From assembly GCA_900468805.1 (NCBI GenBank), contig UEIF01000020.1, forward strand, positions 98,839 through 162,838: a stretch of DNA of 64,000 bases. The letters run 5' to 3'. A program made the position numbers and the translations under genes. Shown here piece by piece: positions 1-9,239 of the stretch (positions are counted from its first letter, which is position 1; every line of letters begins with the position of its first letter). Below the pieces are notes generated by a model. That model worked only from the letters and a program-made list of their open reading frames with translations, searched no databases and had not been told where the DNA came from. Source of the DNA: Hyphomicrobiales bacterium (GTDB taxonomy: Bacteria > Pseudomonadota > Alphaproteobacteria > Rhizobiales > Rhizobiaceae).

Positions 1-678
1 AAGCGAGCTTATCTGTCGCAGGTTGACTGGCTTGCTCAGGCCATCTGTACACAGAAGGAAGATGTCGCCGGGTTCGATTGCGCCATCGACGCGTCCGACG
101 TCGAGCGCCTCCTCGCTGCCAATGGCCCTGCTCAAGGCATTTTGGAGCTTGGGGTTGGAAAGTCTGGCGCCTTGGCCGATTTCCTGCAGAGGGGTGTGGT
201 CCTTGGTGATCTGCAAGAGATCGCGCCCCCTGAGGCGGTAAAGGCGACTGTCCCCGACCCAAAGGCATGTGAACCTCTGCTGCGACCGGTTCGTGACGAG
301 CGCGACGACTGTGCTCGCTATTGTCCCGGTTCCGTCTACAACCGCCTGAAGGCGCAATTCGCGGTTTGCCGTTGCCAGAAGTATCGCGATGTCGTCGCCA
401 TAGTCCTCGCTTGGCTCGAAGCGTTCCAGAACCTCGATGACGATGCGGCTTGCTGTCTCCCCGCCTCCGAAGCCGCCGACACCATCGGCAACGGCCCACA
501 GATCCATGTCCGGACGGTTGAGGATGGCATCCTGGTTGTTTCTGCGACGGAAGCCGCAATGGGTCGCCGCCGACGAGATCGCGCGCACAGTCGCCGGTTT
601 GGTGATGTGAGGCGCATTGCGGCGAGCCTTGCCGATGCAGCCGGCGTCCGCGGAACCGTCCCTGGTCTTATGAAACAT
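1..678 (-). CDS. pppA: PP2C-type Ser/Thr protein phosphatase of the T6SS locus (C-terminus beyond window)
   Basis: Reading the minus strand from the ATG at 678 gives 226 open codons that run off the left edge without a stop. The metal-binding motifs of the PP2C family are visible in order: a VADGVGG block near residue 65, GDSRLY near residue 143, and LCTDGLS near residue 210, where a Mg/Mn aspartate is expected. In other T6SS loci PppA removes phosphate from the FHA protein or TssL, opposing the kinase PpkA; that role is inferred here from position. The ATG lies two bases after the tssM stop, so the genes are almost certainly co-transcribed. No TagF-like gene sits between tssM and this gene. 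A kinase partner could lie left of the window. Confidence 0.88.
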   Translation of the reverse strand, partial: MFHKTRDGSADAGCIGKARRNAPHITKPATVRAISSAATHCGFRRRNNQDAILNRPDMDLWAVADGVGGFGGGETASRIVIEVLERFEPSEDYGDDIAILLATANRELRLQAVVDGTGTIASTVVALVTNRSQQRFTCLWVGDSRLYRLRGRDLLQITKDHTPLQEIGQGARLSNPKLQNALSRAIGSEEALDVGRVDGAIEPGDIFLLCTDGLSKPVNLRQISSL

Positions 679-680
679 TC

Positions 681-3600
681 TCAAAACGTCTCCGGGCAGC
701 GAAACTCGGATAGCAGGACGCCGTTGAGAGGTGTGTCGATACGATCTGCCGCCATGGTGAATACGACCTCGTATCCATGGCTCTTGAAGGTCGCGACCAG
801 CTCCCCGGAACGGGCTTGCCTGCTGATCGTCGACATGCCCATCAACCGAAACAGCGCCCAGGTGCCGGTTGCCCTGAACTGAACGGGCTGTGACCCGTCG
901 GCGGGAAAGACCGTCAGGGACGCGAGGTTTTTCGGCTCTTCGGCTGGCCACGTGACCCTCATTCGCGCCGTATCCCGTGGTGCTGCGAGTAGGCGCTGAC
1001 CGTCAATGTCGAGAGCGATGTTGGAAATGGTCGCGCTCATGGCCTGGACCGACAGCTGAAAATCGAGCGCCGGCTGCTTGTCGCTCTTCTGGAACATCGC
1101 CTCGCGGATGACGGCCGCTTTCTCAAACTGCTTCAGCGCGGCCTGCTCGATACCCACGGCGGTGCTGTCCTCTGTGCGCGTCGCATTCATGAAAGGCACG
1201 ATATTCCTGCGGAAAAACTCGTCGGTGACGCCTTCACGCGCAAAGAGCCGGGCGAAATCGGCAAGAGGAATGTCCTGTGTGGCGTTCTTGACGAACGGGT
1301 AGCGTTGGGTCGTGGCGGTCGTGCAGAATTTCCCAGGCCCCGCGCGCCACAGATCCGCTAGCTTGCTCTTCGCATCGCCAATCGAAAGGCTCGAACTCTC
1401 CTTCAGAACCTTCGAAAACCATTGCCGGATCGGCTCGGGAAGATTGGCCGTGGCGGCAGGCACGCGCTGCAGCGCAAGCGCGTTGGGCAGCGACCTGTCA
1501 AATGGCGATGTTGCGGTCTGCGGGATTGCCGTCAGAGCGCGGTACAGTCCGCCGAGCTCTGCAATGGCGCCATCGATCGGCGCTTGGGCATTGGGACCGC
1601 TATTGTCGGGAATGCGAACCAACTGCTGAAGATACCGGAAGTGCTGCGCCGTGTGTCTCGCCGCAATGTCCTGCGGGCTATTCGTTCCCTCCGTCACCGG
1701 AAACAGGGTTTCGACGTTCGCCGGGCCTGCCACCAGGTTGGAGTCCGGCGGAATTTCTCGTTCGGGCGGCTGCGGGGGCGCCAGCGATGTCTGTTGCGCG
1801 ACGGAGGCGACAAGAAGCCGAATGGGCGATGTCGGCGCAGCGAGAATGTTCAGCATCCTAAGCGAATCGTCCAGGGTCAGGATCGGCTTGACGGAAATGT
1901 CGTTGATCAACTGATCCCACTTGAAAGAGAATTCCTGTAGGTAAATTCCCATGGCGTCGGACTTGACCTGCTCGAGCATGGCGGGCACAGCGACGGGCTG
2001 TCTCTGCTTGGCATCCGTCAGGATCCAGTTGCGCTTGATTGCGAGGTCGGTTTCGCGGTCAAGAAGCGGGAGATAGACCTTGAAGAAACCGTCGCGGGTA
2101 AAAAGCCCAGGTATGGAAGAGGACAAAGGCTCGCCGGATCGCATCTGCATGATTTCTCCGGCCGAAGGCCCCGCATGCATGGCGATATCAAACAGGGGAA
2201 GAGCCCGGGCCTCCCGACTGTTCAGGACCCCGTTGAACACTCTCTGGGCGACGGACGTCCTGCGAAGCTCGGTCCTCGTCCGTTCAATCAGGGAAAGATC
2301 GAGCCCGATCCGGTCGAGCTTGCCTTCCATCATCGTATCGAGATGGGCTGCAAGAGCTGTCCGTAACGCCTCATCCGCCGGCCGGTTATATTGCGACGAC
2401 CAGTCGAGAACCATCCATTCCCTGATGGCCTCTTGCGCAAACGTCCCATCTCCACCAAGCATGAGGTAGATGTGCAGGCCGGGATAGAGAAAGGCGGGTT
2501 CATTCGTTCGCGCGGCAAGCTGACCTTCAAGGCGATACAGGAGCCGCGGCAGTAAAATGGTGTTGAGTGCCCTGTGATAAGCCTGATCCGTCTCGCTTTC
2601 GAGCGTTACCATCCGGCCGAGGAAGACGGGTTCGACAAAAGTCCATAAACGCGGTGTGTTGTCGATCTCCGTCCTGAGGTCTCTCAAACCATCAAGCAGA
2701 GGGGCGACCGCTCGCAGATCTCCTGACACAACGCTGTTGAGTTTCAGGGCGATCGCCTTGGCTTCGAAATCGGCAATGACGGTGCTCGCCCTGGCGGTCA
2801 GTGCCTCCTGGCGCAGATAGTCGCGATAGGTGAGCGCGCCAAGCGCCAACGCCGCTGCGGTGATGAGTGAGATTCCCGCAACATGCCGACGGCGCACGCG
2901 GCGCTCAAGATGTCCGTCCTTTTCGACCAACCAGGATTCCAGAAAGATGACCTTCCGAAGCAGGCCGTTGACGAAATATCCCGAGTTGACGCGTTGCACC
3001 GGCGCGCGCGCGCCCGGCTCCAGCTGAAATGTTCGTGCCACCGCATCGCCGACAGCATCGAGCGGATCGCCATTGCGCGTTCCACTCACGAGATATGTGC
3101 CGCGCAGAATGACCGGTTCGTCGAACGTGTTCGGGGCGAATGCCTCGTAGAGAAAGTCGCTCAGCGCCTCTTTGAGGCTCAGTAGCTGCTGGGGTAGGCT
3201 GAAGGCGCGCGCGCGACGCTGGATATCGGTTTCAAACTGCAGGCGTGTCAGAAGGCGCTCCTCTAGCCGCTGCACGAGGAGATCGAACTCCATGGGGAAC
3301 ATGTCGACCTCGCTCGCGCCTTCACCCGGGTCTCCCAATTGTTTTGACCCGGTCGGCCGGAACGTGATGCCGAAAACTGCGTCCCGGCCCTCCTTGTCGA
3401 GGTCATCGAAATATTCGGAAAAACCTGCGAGAAGATCGGATTTGGTGAACAGGACATAGATAGGCACTCTCAGTCCCAGCCGACGATAGAGCTCGCTCAC
3501 GCGTTTGCGCACCGTCGCGGCACTGCGAAGACGTGCCTCAACTCCCGAGGAGACTAAATCGTCAATGGCGACCGCCACGATCAGGCCGTTCAGTGGCAGG

Positions 3601-4304
3601 CGGCCTCGGTATCGCTTGAGAAGGCGCAGCAGCGTGAACCATTTGCCATGGTCGCCTTGGGGATCGTCGTCTGCCGTGATGTGTCCAGCACTGTCCAGCA
3701 GCACCGCCTCGTCGGTGAAATACCAGTTCAGATCCTGCTTGGAAGTGCTGCCACCGATGCCACGTGCGCGCTTGCCAACAAGCGGAAACGACAGTCCGGA
3801 ATTGTCGATCACCGTCGTCTTGCCGGATCCGGATGCGCCGATGAACAAATACCAGGGCAGTTGATAGAGCCACTTTTGGCTGAAGCGGCCAGCTATACGT
3901 CGCTTCTTTAAAACGCTGGTGGCCTCTTTGAAGGAGGACGCCAGTGAGTGCATGCCCTGGCGCCGCGACCGCGCCATGCTGTCTTCGCTCTCAGGGTTGT
4001 TTCGATCTGCGCGACGCGGCCCGCGCCAGCTGCCGCCGATCGTGTCGGTGATCCTGTAGAGAAATTCAAAGAACAACGAGCTAAAACGGTCGCGGAACAT
4101 GAAAAGGATGAAGGCTGCGCTCGGCAGTCCGAGCGCCGTTGCGACGATCGCCCAGGAGCTGGCGACCGTTTCACCACTGGCCCTGATCGTATCGAAAGGT
4201 ACAGCGAGGAGCATGGTGGCTGCCGCAGCCGCTGCCAACAGACCAAGCAACACGAGGATGATGACGCGCGGCGAGCCCGTAAGGGTCTGAATGATGCGGC
4301 TCAC
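681..4304 (-). CDS. tssM: Type VI secretion inner-membrane protein TssM (IcmF/ImpL)
   Basis: TssM joins TssL and TssJ in the envelope-spanning T6SS membrane complex. The 1207-residue length is usual for the family. Two hydrophobic segments occur near residues 14-35 and 48-70, followed by a cytoplasmic NTPase domain with the Walker A motif GASGSGKTT at about 156-164. A third hydrophobic segment near residues 475-492 precedes the large periplasmic IcmF-related region. The start overlaps the tssL stop in an ATGA arrangement, which supports translational coupling and fixes the ATG at 4304. The reading frame is intact. Confidence 0.96.
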   Translation of the reverse strand: MSRIIQTLTGSPRVIILVLLGLLAAAAAATMLLAVPFDTIRASGETVASSWAIVATALGLPSAAFILFMFRDRFSSLFFEFLYRITDTIGGSWRGPRRADRNNPESEDSMARSRRQGMHSLASSFKEATSVLKKRRIAGRFSQKWLYQLPWYLFIGASGSGKTTVIDNSGLSFPLVGKRARGIGGSTSKQDLNWYFTDEAVLLDSAGHITADDDPQGDHGKWFTLLRLLKRYRGRLPLNGLIVAVAIDDLVSSGVEARLRSAATVRKRVSELYRRLGLRVPIYVLFTKSDLLAGFSEYFDDLDKEGRDAVFGITFRPTGSKQLGDPGEGASEVDMFPMEFDLLVQRLEERLLTRLQFETDIQRRARAFSLPQQLLSLKEALSDFLYEAFAPNTFDEPVILRGTYLVSGTRNGDPLDAVGDAVARTFQLEPGARAPVQRVNSGYFVNGLLRKVIFLESWLVEKDGHLERRVRRRHVAGISLITAAALALGALTYRDYLRQEALTARASTVIADFEAKAIALKLNSVVSGDLRAVAPLLDGLRDLRTEIDNTPRLWTFVEPVFLGRMVTLESETDQAYHRALNTILLPRLLYRLEGQLAARTNEPAFLYPGLHIYLMLGGDGTFAQEAIREWMVLDWSSQYNRPADEALRTALAAHLDTMMEGKLDRIGLDLSLIERTRTELRRTSVAQRVFNGVLNSREARALPLFDIAMHAGPSAGEIMQMRSGEPLSSSIPGLFTRDGFFKVYLPLLDRETDLAIKRNWILTDAKQRQPVAVPAMLEQVKSDAMGIYLQEFSFKWDQLINDISVKPILTLDDSLRMLNILAAPTSPIRLLVASVAQQTSLAPPQPPEREIPPDSNLVAGPANVETLFPVTEGTNSPQDIAARHTAQHFRYLQQLVRIPDNSGPNAQAPIDGAIAELGGLYRALTAIPQTATSPFDRSLPNALALQRVPAATANLPEPIRQWFSKVLKESSSLSIGDAKSKLADLWRAGPGKFCTTATTQRYPFVKNATQDIPLADFARLFAREGVTDEFFRRNIVPFMNATRTEDSTAVGIEQAALKQFEKAAVIREAMFQKSDKQPALDFQLSVQAMSATISNIALDIDGQRLLAAPRDTARMRVTWPAEEPKNLASLTVFPADGSQPVQFRATGTWALFRLMGMSTISRQARSGELVATFKSHGYEVVFTMAADRIDTPLNGVLLSEFRCPETF

Positions 4305-5644
4305 TTCGCCGTCTCCTTGGTTACGATGAGTTCAATGCGTCGGTTCATCTGCCGCCCCTCGACAGAATCGTTCCCGGCGATCGGTTCCCCGTCGCCCCGC
4401 CCCTCTTTTTTCAGGCGCGCAGGTTCTTTCATCCGGGATGCCATGATGGCGGCCACGGTGTTTGCCCTTGCCATGGATAGTTCGACGTTCGAAGGGAATT
4501 TCCGGCTGCGGATTGGCGTGTTATCGGTATGGCCGGCCACGACGACGTCGCCCGGCTGGTCGTTCAGCGCCTCGCCGATCCTGACGAGGAGCGGCATGAA
4601 ATCTGCGATGACGGTTTCGCTCGCCGGTTCGAACATGCCTTTGCCGCGGATGAGCACCGTTATTGTTTGGGCATCTTCCTTGACCGTGACGAGGCCCTGC
4701 TCAATCTCTCGCTCAAGGAAGCGCCTGAGACGATCAGCCTGCAGGACGACCACGCGCTCGGGGAGCGCGGGCGCGGCGCGCGAGATCGTCACGCCAGACG
4801 AGGGCGGCAGGCTCAAGAGGTTGCCGACGACCATAACCTTGCGATTTGCCAATGAGATCGACAGGACGGCGTAGAGCCCGGCAAGGGCAAGCAGCAACAC
4901 GACGGTGACGAGCAGCGGCGACAAGAGCGGCGAGCGCGCCTTCATGCTGGCAATGCCCTGCCAGTGGGGCGAGATGTCGTGCTCAACCTTTCCGCGCACT
5001 GTGCGCAGCAACCGGTACAGTTCATCTCTGACACTGGCAAGCTCGGAAGTGCCGCGTTCGGCGACGCGGTAGCGGCCCTCGAATCCGAGACAGATGCAGT
5101 AATACATCAACTCGAGAACATCGACGTTGATGTGAGGCTCTTTCTTCAGCTGCGCCAGGATATCGAAGAACCGGTCGCCGCCCCAAGTTTCGCTGAATAC
5201 CGTGGCCACGAGACTGCGCTTGGTCCAGATGCTGCGGCTTCCCCACGACGTGTTGAGGACCAGGTCGTCGATGGTCGCGCACAGCACGTATTTGCTGACC
5301 CTCGAAATATTCGCAGTCAGTTGCAGCGGTGCAACCCGGATTTCGAACCTGTTGATTTCGCGCAGAACGTGCAGACGTAATTGCTCGACGTCGTCATGCG
5401 CGGATGCTGCCGTCAGGCTCGCGCAGAGGTCAAGAAGCGGAGAAGCGGCGGCAACCAACGGGCATGCCCGGCCGGAGGTCATCATGCGCCACATAATATC
5501 CAGCGACATGGAGCGGTCTGCGTTCAGCGTCCTCTTCCTGCCGCCGGTCACGGCAGCATCCTTCAGCGCATAGCTCGCTCCCAAGGGTAGCACTATCGTC
5601 TCGTCGGCGGGGCTCCCCAACGCGACAGCTTCTTCTTCTGACAT
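4301..5644 (-). CDS. tssL: Type VI secretion protein TssL (DotU/ImpK) with C-terminal OmpA domain
   Basis: This 447-residue protein has the cytoplasmic DotU-type helical domain in its first half (about residues 50-240). One membrane segment follows near residues 243-268, then a periplasmic OmpA-like peptidoglycan-binding domain; the block AGHTDNTPI and a later NRRIEL are typical of that domain. TssL is tail-anchored and recruits TssM; the OmpA extension makes it an 'evolved' TssL that can hold the complex to the cell wall without a separate TagL. It begins six bases after the FHA gene and overlaps tssM by four bases. Confidence 0.95.
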   Translation of the reverse strand: MSEEEAVALGSPADETIVLPLGASYALKDAAVTGGRKRTLNADRSMSLDIMWRMMTSGRACPLVAAASPLLDLCASLTAASAHDDVEQLRLHVLREINRFEIRVAPLQLTANISRVSKYVLCATIDDLVLNTSWGSRSIWTKRSLVATVFSETWGGDRFFDILAQLKKEPHINVDVLELMYYCICLGFEGRYRVAERGTSELASVRDELYRLLRTVRGKVEHDISPHWQGIASMKARSPLLSPLLVTVVLLLALAGLYAVLSISLANRKVMVVGNLLSLPPSSGVTISRAAPALPERVVVLQADRLRRFLEREIEQGLVTVKEDAQTITVLIRGKGMFEPASETVIADFMPLLVRIGEALNDQPGDVVVAGHTDNTPIRSRKFPSNVELSMARANTVAAIMASRMKEPARLKKEGRGDGEPIAGNDSVEGRQMNRRIELIVTKETAK

Positions 5645-5650
5645 CGCTCG

Positions 5651-7063
5651 TCATTCCATGGTTTGCGCCGGCGCTAAGGCATCGGTGCCGGGCCGCTGAC
5701 TTCTTAGGCCCGAAGGTTCTCCGGATGCGGGAGGCGAGGGCTCTTGGCGCCCTGCAGCGCGCGCTTCAATGTCGCTTGTCACTTCCCGGTAGCTTGCCTG
5801 GTAGCGGCGCCAACACTTCGCATGCTGGAGCACGGACAGGTGTCGATGGACGAGGTCATCTGCATGCTCGTTTTTCTCGATCGTCGCAGGCGCAAGACGT
5901 TCCAACATGCGGCGCATCGCATGGCGCGCCTCGACTTCGGATGAAATTCGCTTTCGCCTCATCTCGCCGAAGGCCCGGTCGATCACGTCATGGGCGCCCG
6001 GTAAGCCCGGCAGGCTCGTTGCAAGAAGGGACAGAAGGACGTCGCCGGGATCCGCCTCCAGCGTTAAAGGGTTGGCCTGGGGCCGGTCCAGGATCTGCGA
6101 CAGGCTGGCTGGCTCGTCGTGTGCAAAGACCCTCTGGAGGTTCAAAATTGTCACTCGCAGCGCCTGACCGGCGCGCTTGAGGAGTGCTGCAGAGTCCCGC
6201 GAGTCGATCTCATGATCGTCCACGCCGCAGCCCTGGAAAAATGCGGCCACTACCGCCGCCACTTCCGGGTCGGGTGGTTTTGCAACCGGCGGCACCGAGA
6301 GGGTCTCGCCATCGCCTCCCTCCGCGCCCCCACCAGTCTCGATCGTCCTCGGTGCATTGTGATCCAGTGGTACGGAGGTACGGCCTAGGTCGGCCATCAG
6401 ATCCCAGTCGTCGGGGATAGGCTCCGTGCTGAGCCGCGGCTGAACATAGGCCATGCCGACGGGCTCCGACGGCTCCCTGTTTACCGTCGAGAAAATGCCG
6501 GCGTGCCGATCGACCGGCGCAAGCATCAGCGAATCTTCCGAGGTGATCGACATGTCTCCGAACGCCGCTGGGAGCCCGCCAATCGCCGGCCCGAAGAATG
6601 CCGCAGGCGTTTCCGCGCTGAACGGTCGCAGAGCGTCGGAGCGCGGGCGCATGACGGCCCCGAGGAGGCTTTGCTCGCTCAAAGGCTCCTCGTTGCGCTC
6701 TGAAATTTCCAGGCGATCGCCAACCTCAGGCCCTTCGGCTTCGGACATCGCCACGACCGTCAGCGCATAGGCGCCGATCTGCAGGACGTCACCCGCCTTC
6801 AGGGCGACGGCGCTTTCCCTGTCCAGAGCCTGACGGCTCTCGTTGACAAAGGTGCCATTGCGGCTGTGATCGACCACAACACATTTTCCATCAACCGCAG
6901 TGATCGTGCAGTGACGCTTCGATATGGTACCCGTGGCATCCTCTAGCACGACCGAATTGTCCCTGCCTCGCCCGATCGTCAGTTCACGGGTCAGCTCGGC
7001 CCAGCCGTTCGCCGCTAAGTCACACGAGCCGCCGCCCTGATATTCAATACGCAATCCATACAT
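5651..7063 (-). CDS. T6SS FHA-domain protein (ImpI/TagH family)
   Basis: The N-terminal 110 residues form a forkhead-associated domain that binds phosphothreonine: IGRGRDNSVVL near residue 31, SKRHC near residue 48, and NGTFVN near residue 69 are the canonical contact motifs. A low-complexity linker of about 150 residues leads to a C-terminal helical domain of the type VI FHA family (about residues 265-440), rich in charged residues. In systems with post-translational control this protein is the target of the PpkA/PppA pair, which fits the PP2C gene in the same operon. It lies nine bases after tssK and six before tssL. Confidence 0.92.
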   Translation of the reverse strand: MYGLRIEYQGGGSCDLAANGWAELTRELTIGRGRDNSVVLEDATGTISKRHCTITAVDGKCVVVDHSRNGTFVNESRQALDRESAVALKAGDVLQIGAYALTVVAMSEAEGPEVGDRLEISERNEEPLSEQSLLGAVMRPRSDALRPFSAETPAAFFGPAIGGLPAAFGDMSITSEDSLMLAPVDRHAGIFSTVNREPSEPVGMAYVQPRLSTEPIPDDWDLMADLGRTSVPLDHNAPRTIETGGGAEGGDGETLSVPPVAKPPDPEVAAVVAAFFQGCGVDDHEIDSRDSAALLKRAGQALRVTILNLQRVFAHDEPASLSQILDRPQANPLTLEADPGDVLLSLLATSLPGLPGAHDVIDRAFGEMRRKRISSEVEARHAMRRMLERLAPATIEKNEHADDLVHRHLSVLQHAKCWRRYQASYREVTSDIEARAAGRQEPSPPASGEPSGLRSQRPGTDALAPAQTME

Positions 7064-7072
7064 GATGCTGGC

Positions 7073-8410
7073 CTAGTCGCCGCGGATGGCCCAAAGGGCC
7101 ATTTCAAGGTTTGGAAAGTCCCCCGAAACGTGCATGGCCAATGAACCCAACTGGCCAACCTCTTTCCAGTACGGGCTTTGCCGATCGATTTCGAAGTAAA
7201 CGACGCCGACATGAAAGGGGATCTGGCGGGGGACGACGGGCAAGGCGTTGATGAGGATGCCGGGGATCGCCACGTTGACAAGGTCCTTGATCTTGGACGC
7301 AGGACCGATCTTTATGTGAGAGGGAAAGGCGCGGCGGAGCCGCTCCATCTCGATATCAGCACGTACGGCGAGGACAAATGTAGCGCTGGAAAACAAGCTT
7401 CGGTCCGCAGCTTCGGCAACTTGGACGCCATATCTGTGCTGCTTCAGCGGAAGCTGGATCGCAGTCTGTTCCAGGACCGTCCGCAGGGAATCGCGTATTG
7501 ACTGGATGACGGGGCGATATGTCTGCGCCAAGTCCTCGTGCCGGTAGACGCCGAAGGCTGGTGGGCGCTTGTCCGCCCGCGAATAGGTCGAAAGCTCTCC
7601 GGCCAGCGCGAGCATCTCGCGGTAGAGGCGTTCGGGGTGAAGGAGCGCAGCCGACGCGAAATGCTTGAAGACCGGCTCGTAGCGATTGACCAGCATCAAA
7701 AGGAGGTAATCCGCAATATCGGCGACCGAGCGCCCGCCTGACTGCGCAACGCGCCCCGCGAGAGCTTCGCCGCGATGATGCAGCATGCCGTGTATCTCGG
7801 TTATGCAGTTCGAAAGGGCGGAATGGGCGTTGCAATCGAGCATGGGCGGCACATGGGCCTCCCCGAGGACGACCTGCCGATCCGAGCGCGTTTCGACGAG
7901 ATAGGCAATGGGGATGCAGCTGAAACCCGCAAGGTCTGCCCCCTCTGGAAGAACGTGAAACTTGAGGCGTCCGACCTCGATGATTGCCGATTCCCGCTCC
8001 CCGACAAGGCTGTTGAGCACGTCCTGCTCGCTGGTGGCATAGCGCACCGGAACGTCGCTTGAGGTCGGCTCTGCCGCCTCAGCGACGCCCGGCTGGTACA
8101 GAGGGATTGCCAAGTAGATCAGCGCGTTCCGAAGGCCAGGCTGCGGCTCGTACGGCGCAGGGTGATCGGCTTCCCCCGGAATCGAGAAAGGCGTGCCGTC
8201 CTCCATTACACCAGACGCCGAGATGATGGCGATGCGCCCGAGCTTGAGCAGGTCTCGATTGATCGTCAGTTCTGTCAGGCCCCAGCCGTAATTCTGTGTG
8301 CCCGCCCACCGGTCGACGATGAGCTTTTCGAGGTATCGGTCACTTTGCTGAAGGTGCTGCGGTTTGAGGAACAGGCCCTCGGACCAGATCACCTTGTTGT
8401 AAAGAGACAT
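7073..8410 (-). CDS. tssK: Type VI secretion baseplate protein TssK (ImpJ)
   Basis: TssK links the baseplate wedge to the membrane complex. The N-terminus contains the family signature (NKVIWSEG, then LKPQHLQQSDRYLE), which also fixes the ATG at 8410. The 445-residue length and lack of membrane segments match the family. It is the first T6SS gene of this operon in the window and is followed after nine bases by the FHA gene. No sheath, tube (tssBC, hcp) or ClpV gene is present here, so the rest of the system must lie to the left or elsewhere. Confidence 0.95.
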   Translation of the reverse strand: MSLYNKVIWSEGLFLKPQHLQQSDRYLEKLIVDRWAGTQNYGWGLTELTINRDLLKLGRIAIISASGVMEDGTPFSIPGEADHPAPYEPQPGLRNALIYLAIPLYQPGVAEAAEPTSSDVPVRYATSEQDVLNSLVGERESAIIEVGRLKFHVLPEGADLAGFSCIPIAYLVETRSDRQVVLGEAHVPPMLDCNAHSALSNCITEIHGMLHHRGEALAGRVAQSGGRSVADIADYLLLMLVNRYEPVFKHFASAALLHPERLYREMLALAGELSTYSRADKRPPAFGVYRHEDLAQTYRPVIQSIRDSLRTVLEQTAIQLPLKQHRYGVQVAEAADRSLFSSATFVLAVRADIEMERLRRAFPSHIKIGPASKIKDLVNVAIPGILINALPVVPRQIPFHVGVVYFEIDRQSPYWKEVGQLGSLAMHVSGDFPNLEMALWAIRGD

Positions 8411-9239
8411 AGAACACCTTGAACGCCGCTATTCAGTTGACAGAGCGTGATTGTGCACGAGGTCTGCCGGATTTGGTCATGCAAACTTGGTATCGATGCT
8501 ATCCACTTGGCGATGTCTGGGGTGGAGCAACGCTGCGACCTATCTCGGCTCGCCTCCGCCGGCTGCGTGAACGCGGCGGCAATTGCGCGATGCGGGCCAA
8601 TGATGCATAAAAAGGGATGAGTTACTACGCTGCCGCAGCGCTCTCGGGAAAGACGCACTCAGACCGTTGTCCATGAACAGCGTAAATGCCTCGCACAACC
8701 AATGCACCGGAATCATCATTCAAAAACAAATCGCTTCCCGCACGCCGCGAGGCTCTTTGCTGGATGCGGTCCAGTATGGTCGGCCGGCCGAAAATGCGTA
8801 GATAAGCAGGCCTGCCCGCTTAGTTTGGAGGATCGCTGTGGCGATCCCTGAAGCTTATCCTCTGGAGCGTATCGCCTGCGCAAAGCCTGCGATAACGTTC
8901 GGCATCGTCCGACGACGTGCGATTTCCAGAGTGCGCCGGAAATTGAACGCATGCCCCTCAAGGACGTTAATTTCGAGCGTGTACGGAAGGACCGACGACG
9001 GCATTTCCACCAGGATCAAGGTCGATCGATGCGCCGAGCCGATCCGTCGAGCGACACGCCAGCGTGTCTTTGTAAGCGTCCCCTTCCCTTCTCCCGAGAT
9101 ACCGCTGATCGTCTGCGACATTGGCCGCCCAGTCCAGAGTCGCTATCGACCCCGTTATCGGGCGCCTGACCAAGGACGCATCTGTCAGGAGAGACCTGAA
9201 GGAAAGCGTGTCCATGGCGGAGGATCATCGTACACCTTG
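8411..9239. other. Gap upstream of tssK with degenerate coding remnants
   Basis: The promoter of the tssK operon should lie in the first part of this 829-base gap, but no convincing -35/-10 pair was seen. In the second part, minus-strand frames from 9215 and 9121 give protein-like stretches (one with LVRRPITGSIATLDW, one with SVLPYTLEINVLEG) that would join only through a frameshift near 9125. I do not recognise the family. It is best read as a decayed gene or chance reading frames. Confidence 0.35.

Noticed and set aside
142..882. Plus-strand frame at the left edge
   Set aside because: The minus strand encodes a PP2C phosphatase with all family motifs through this interval.
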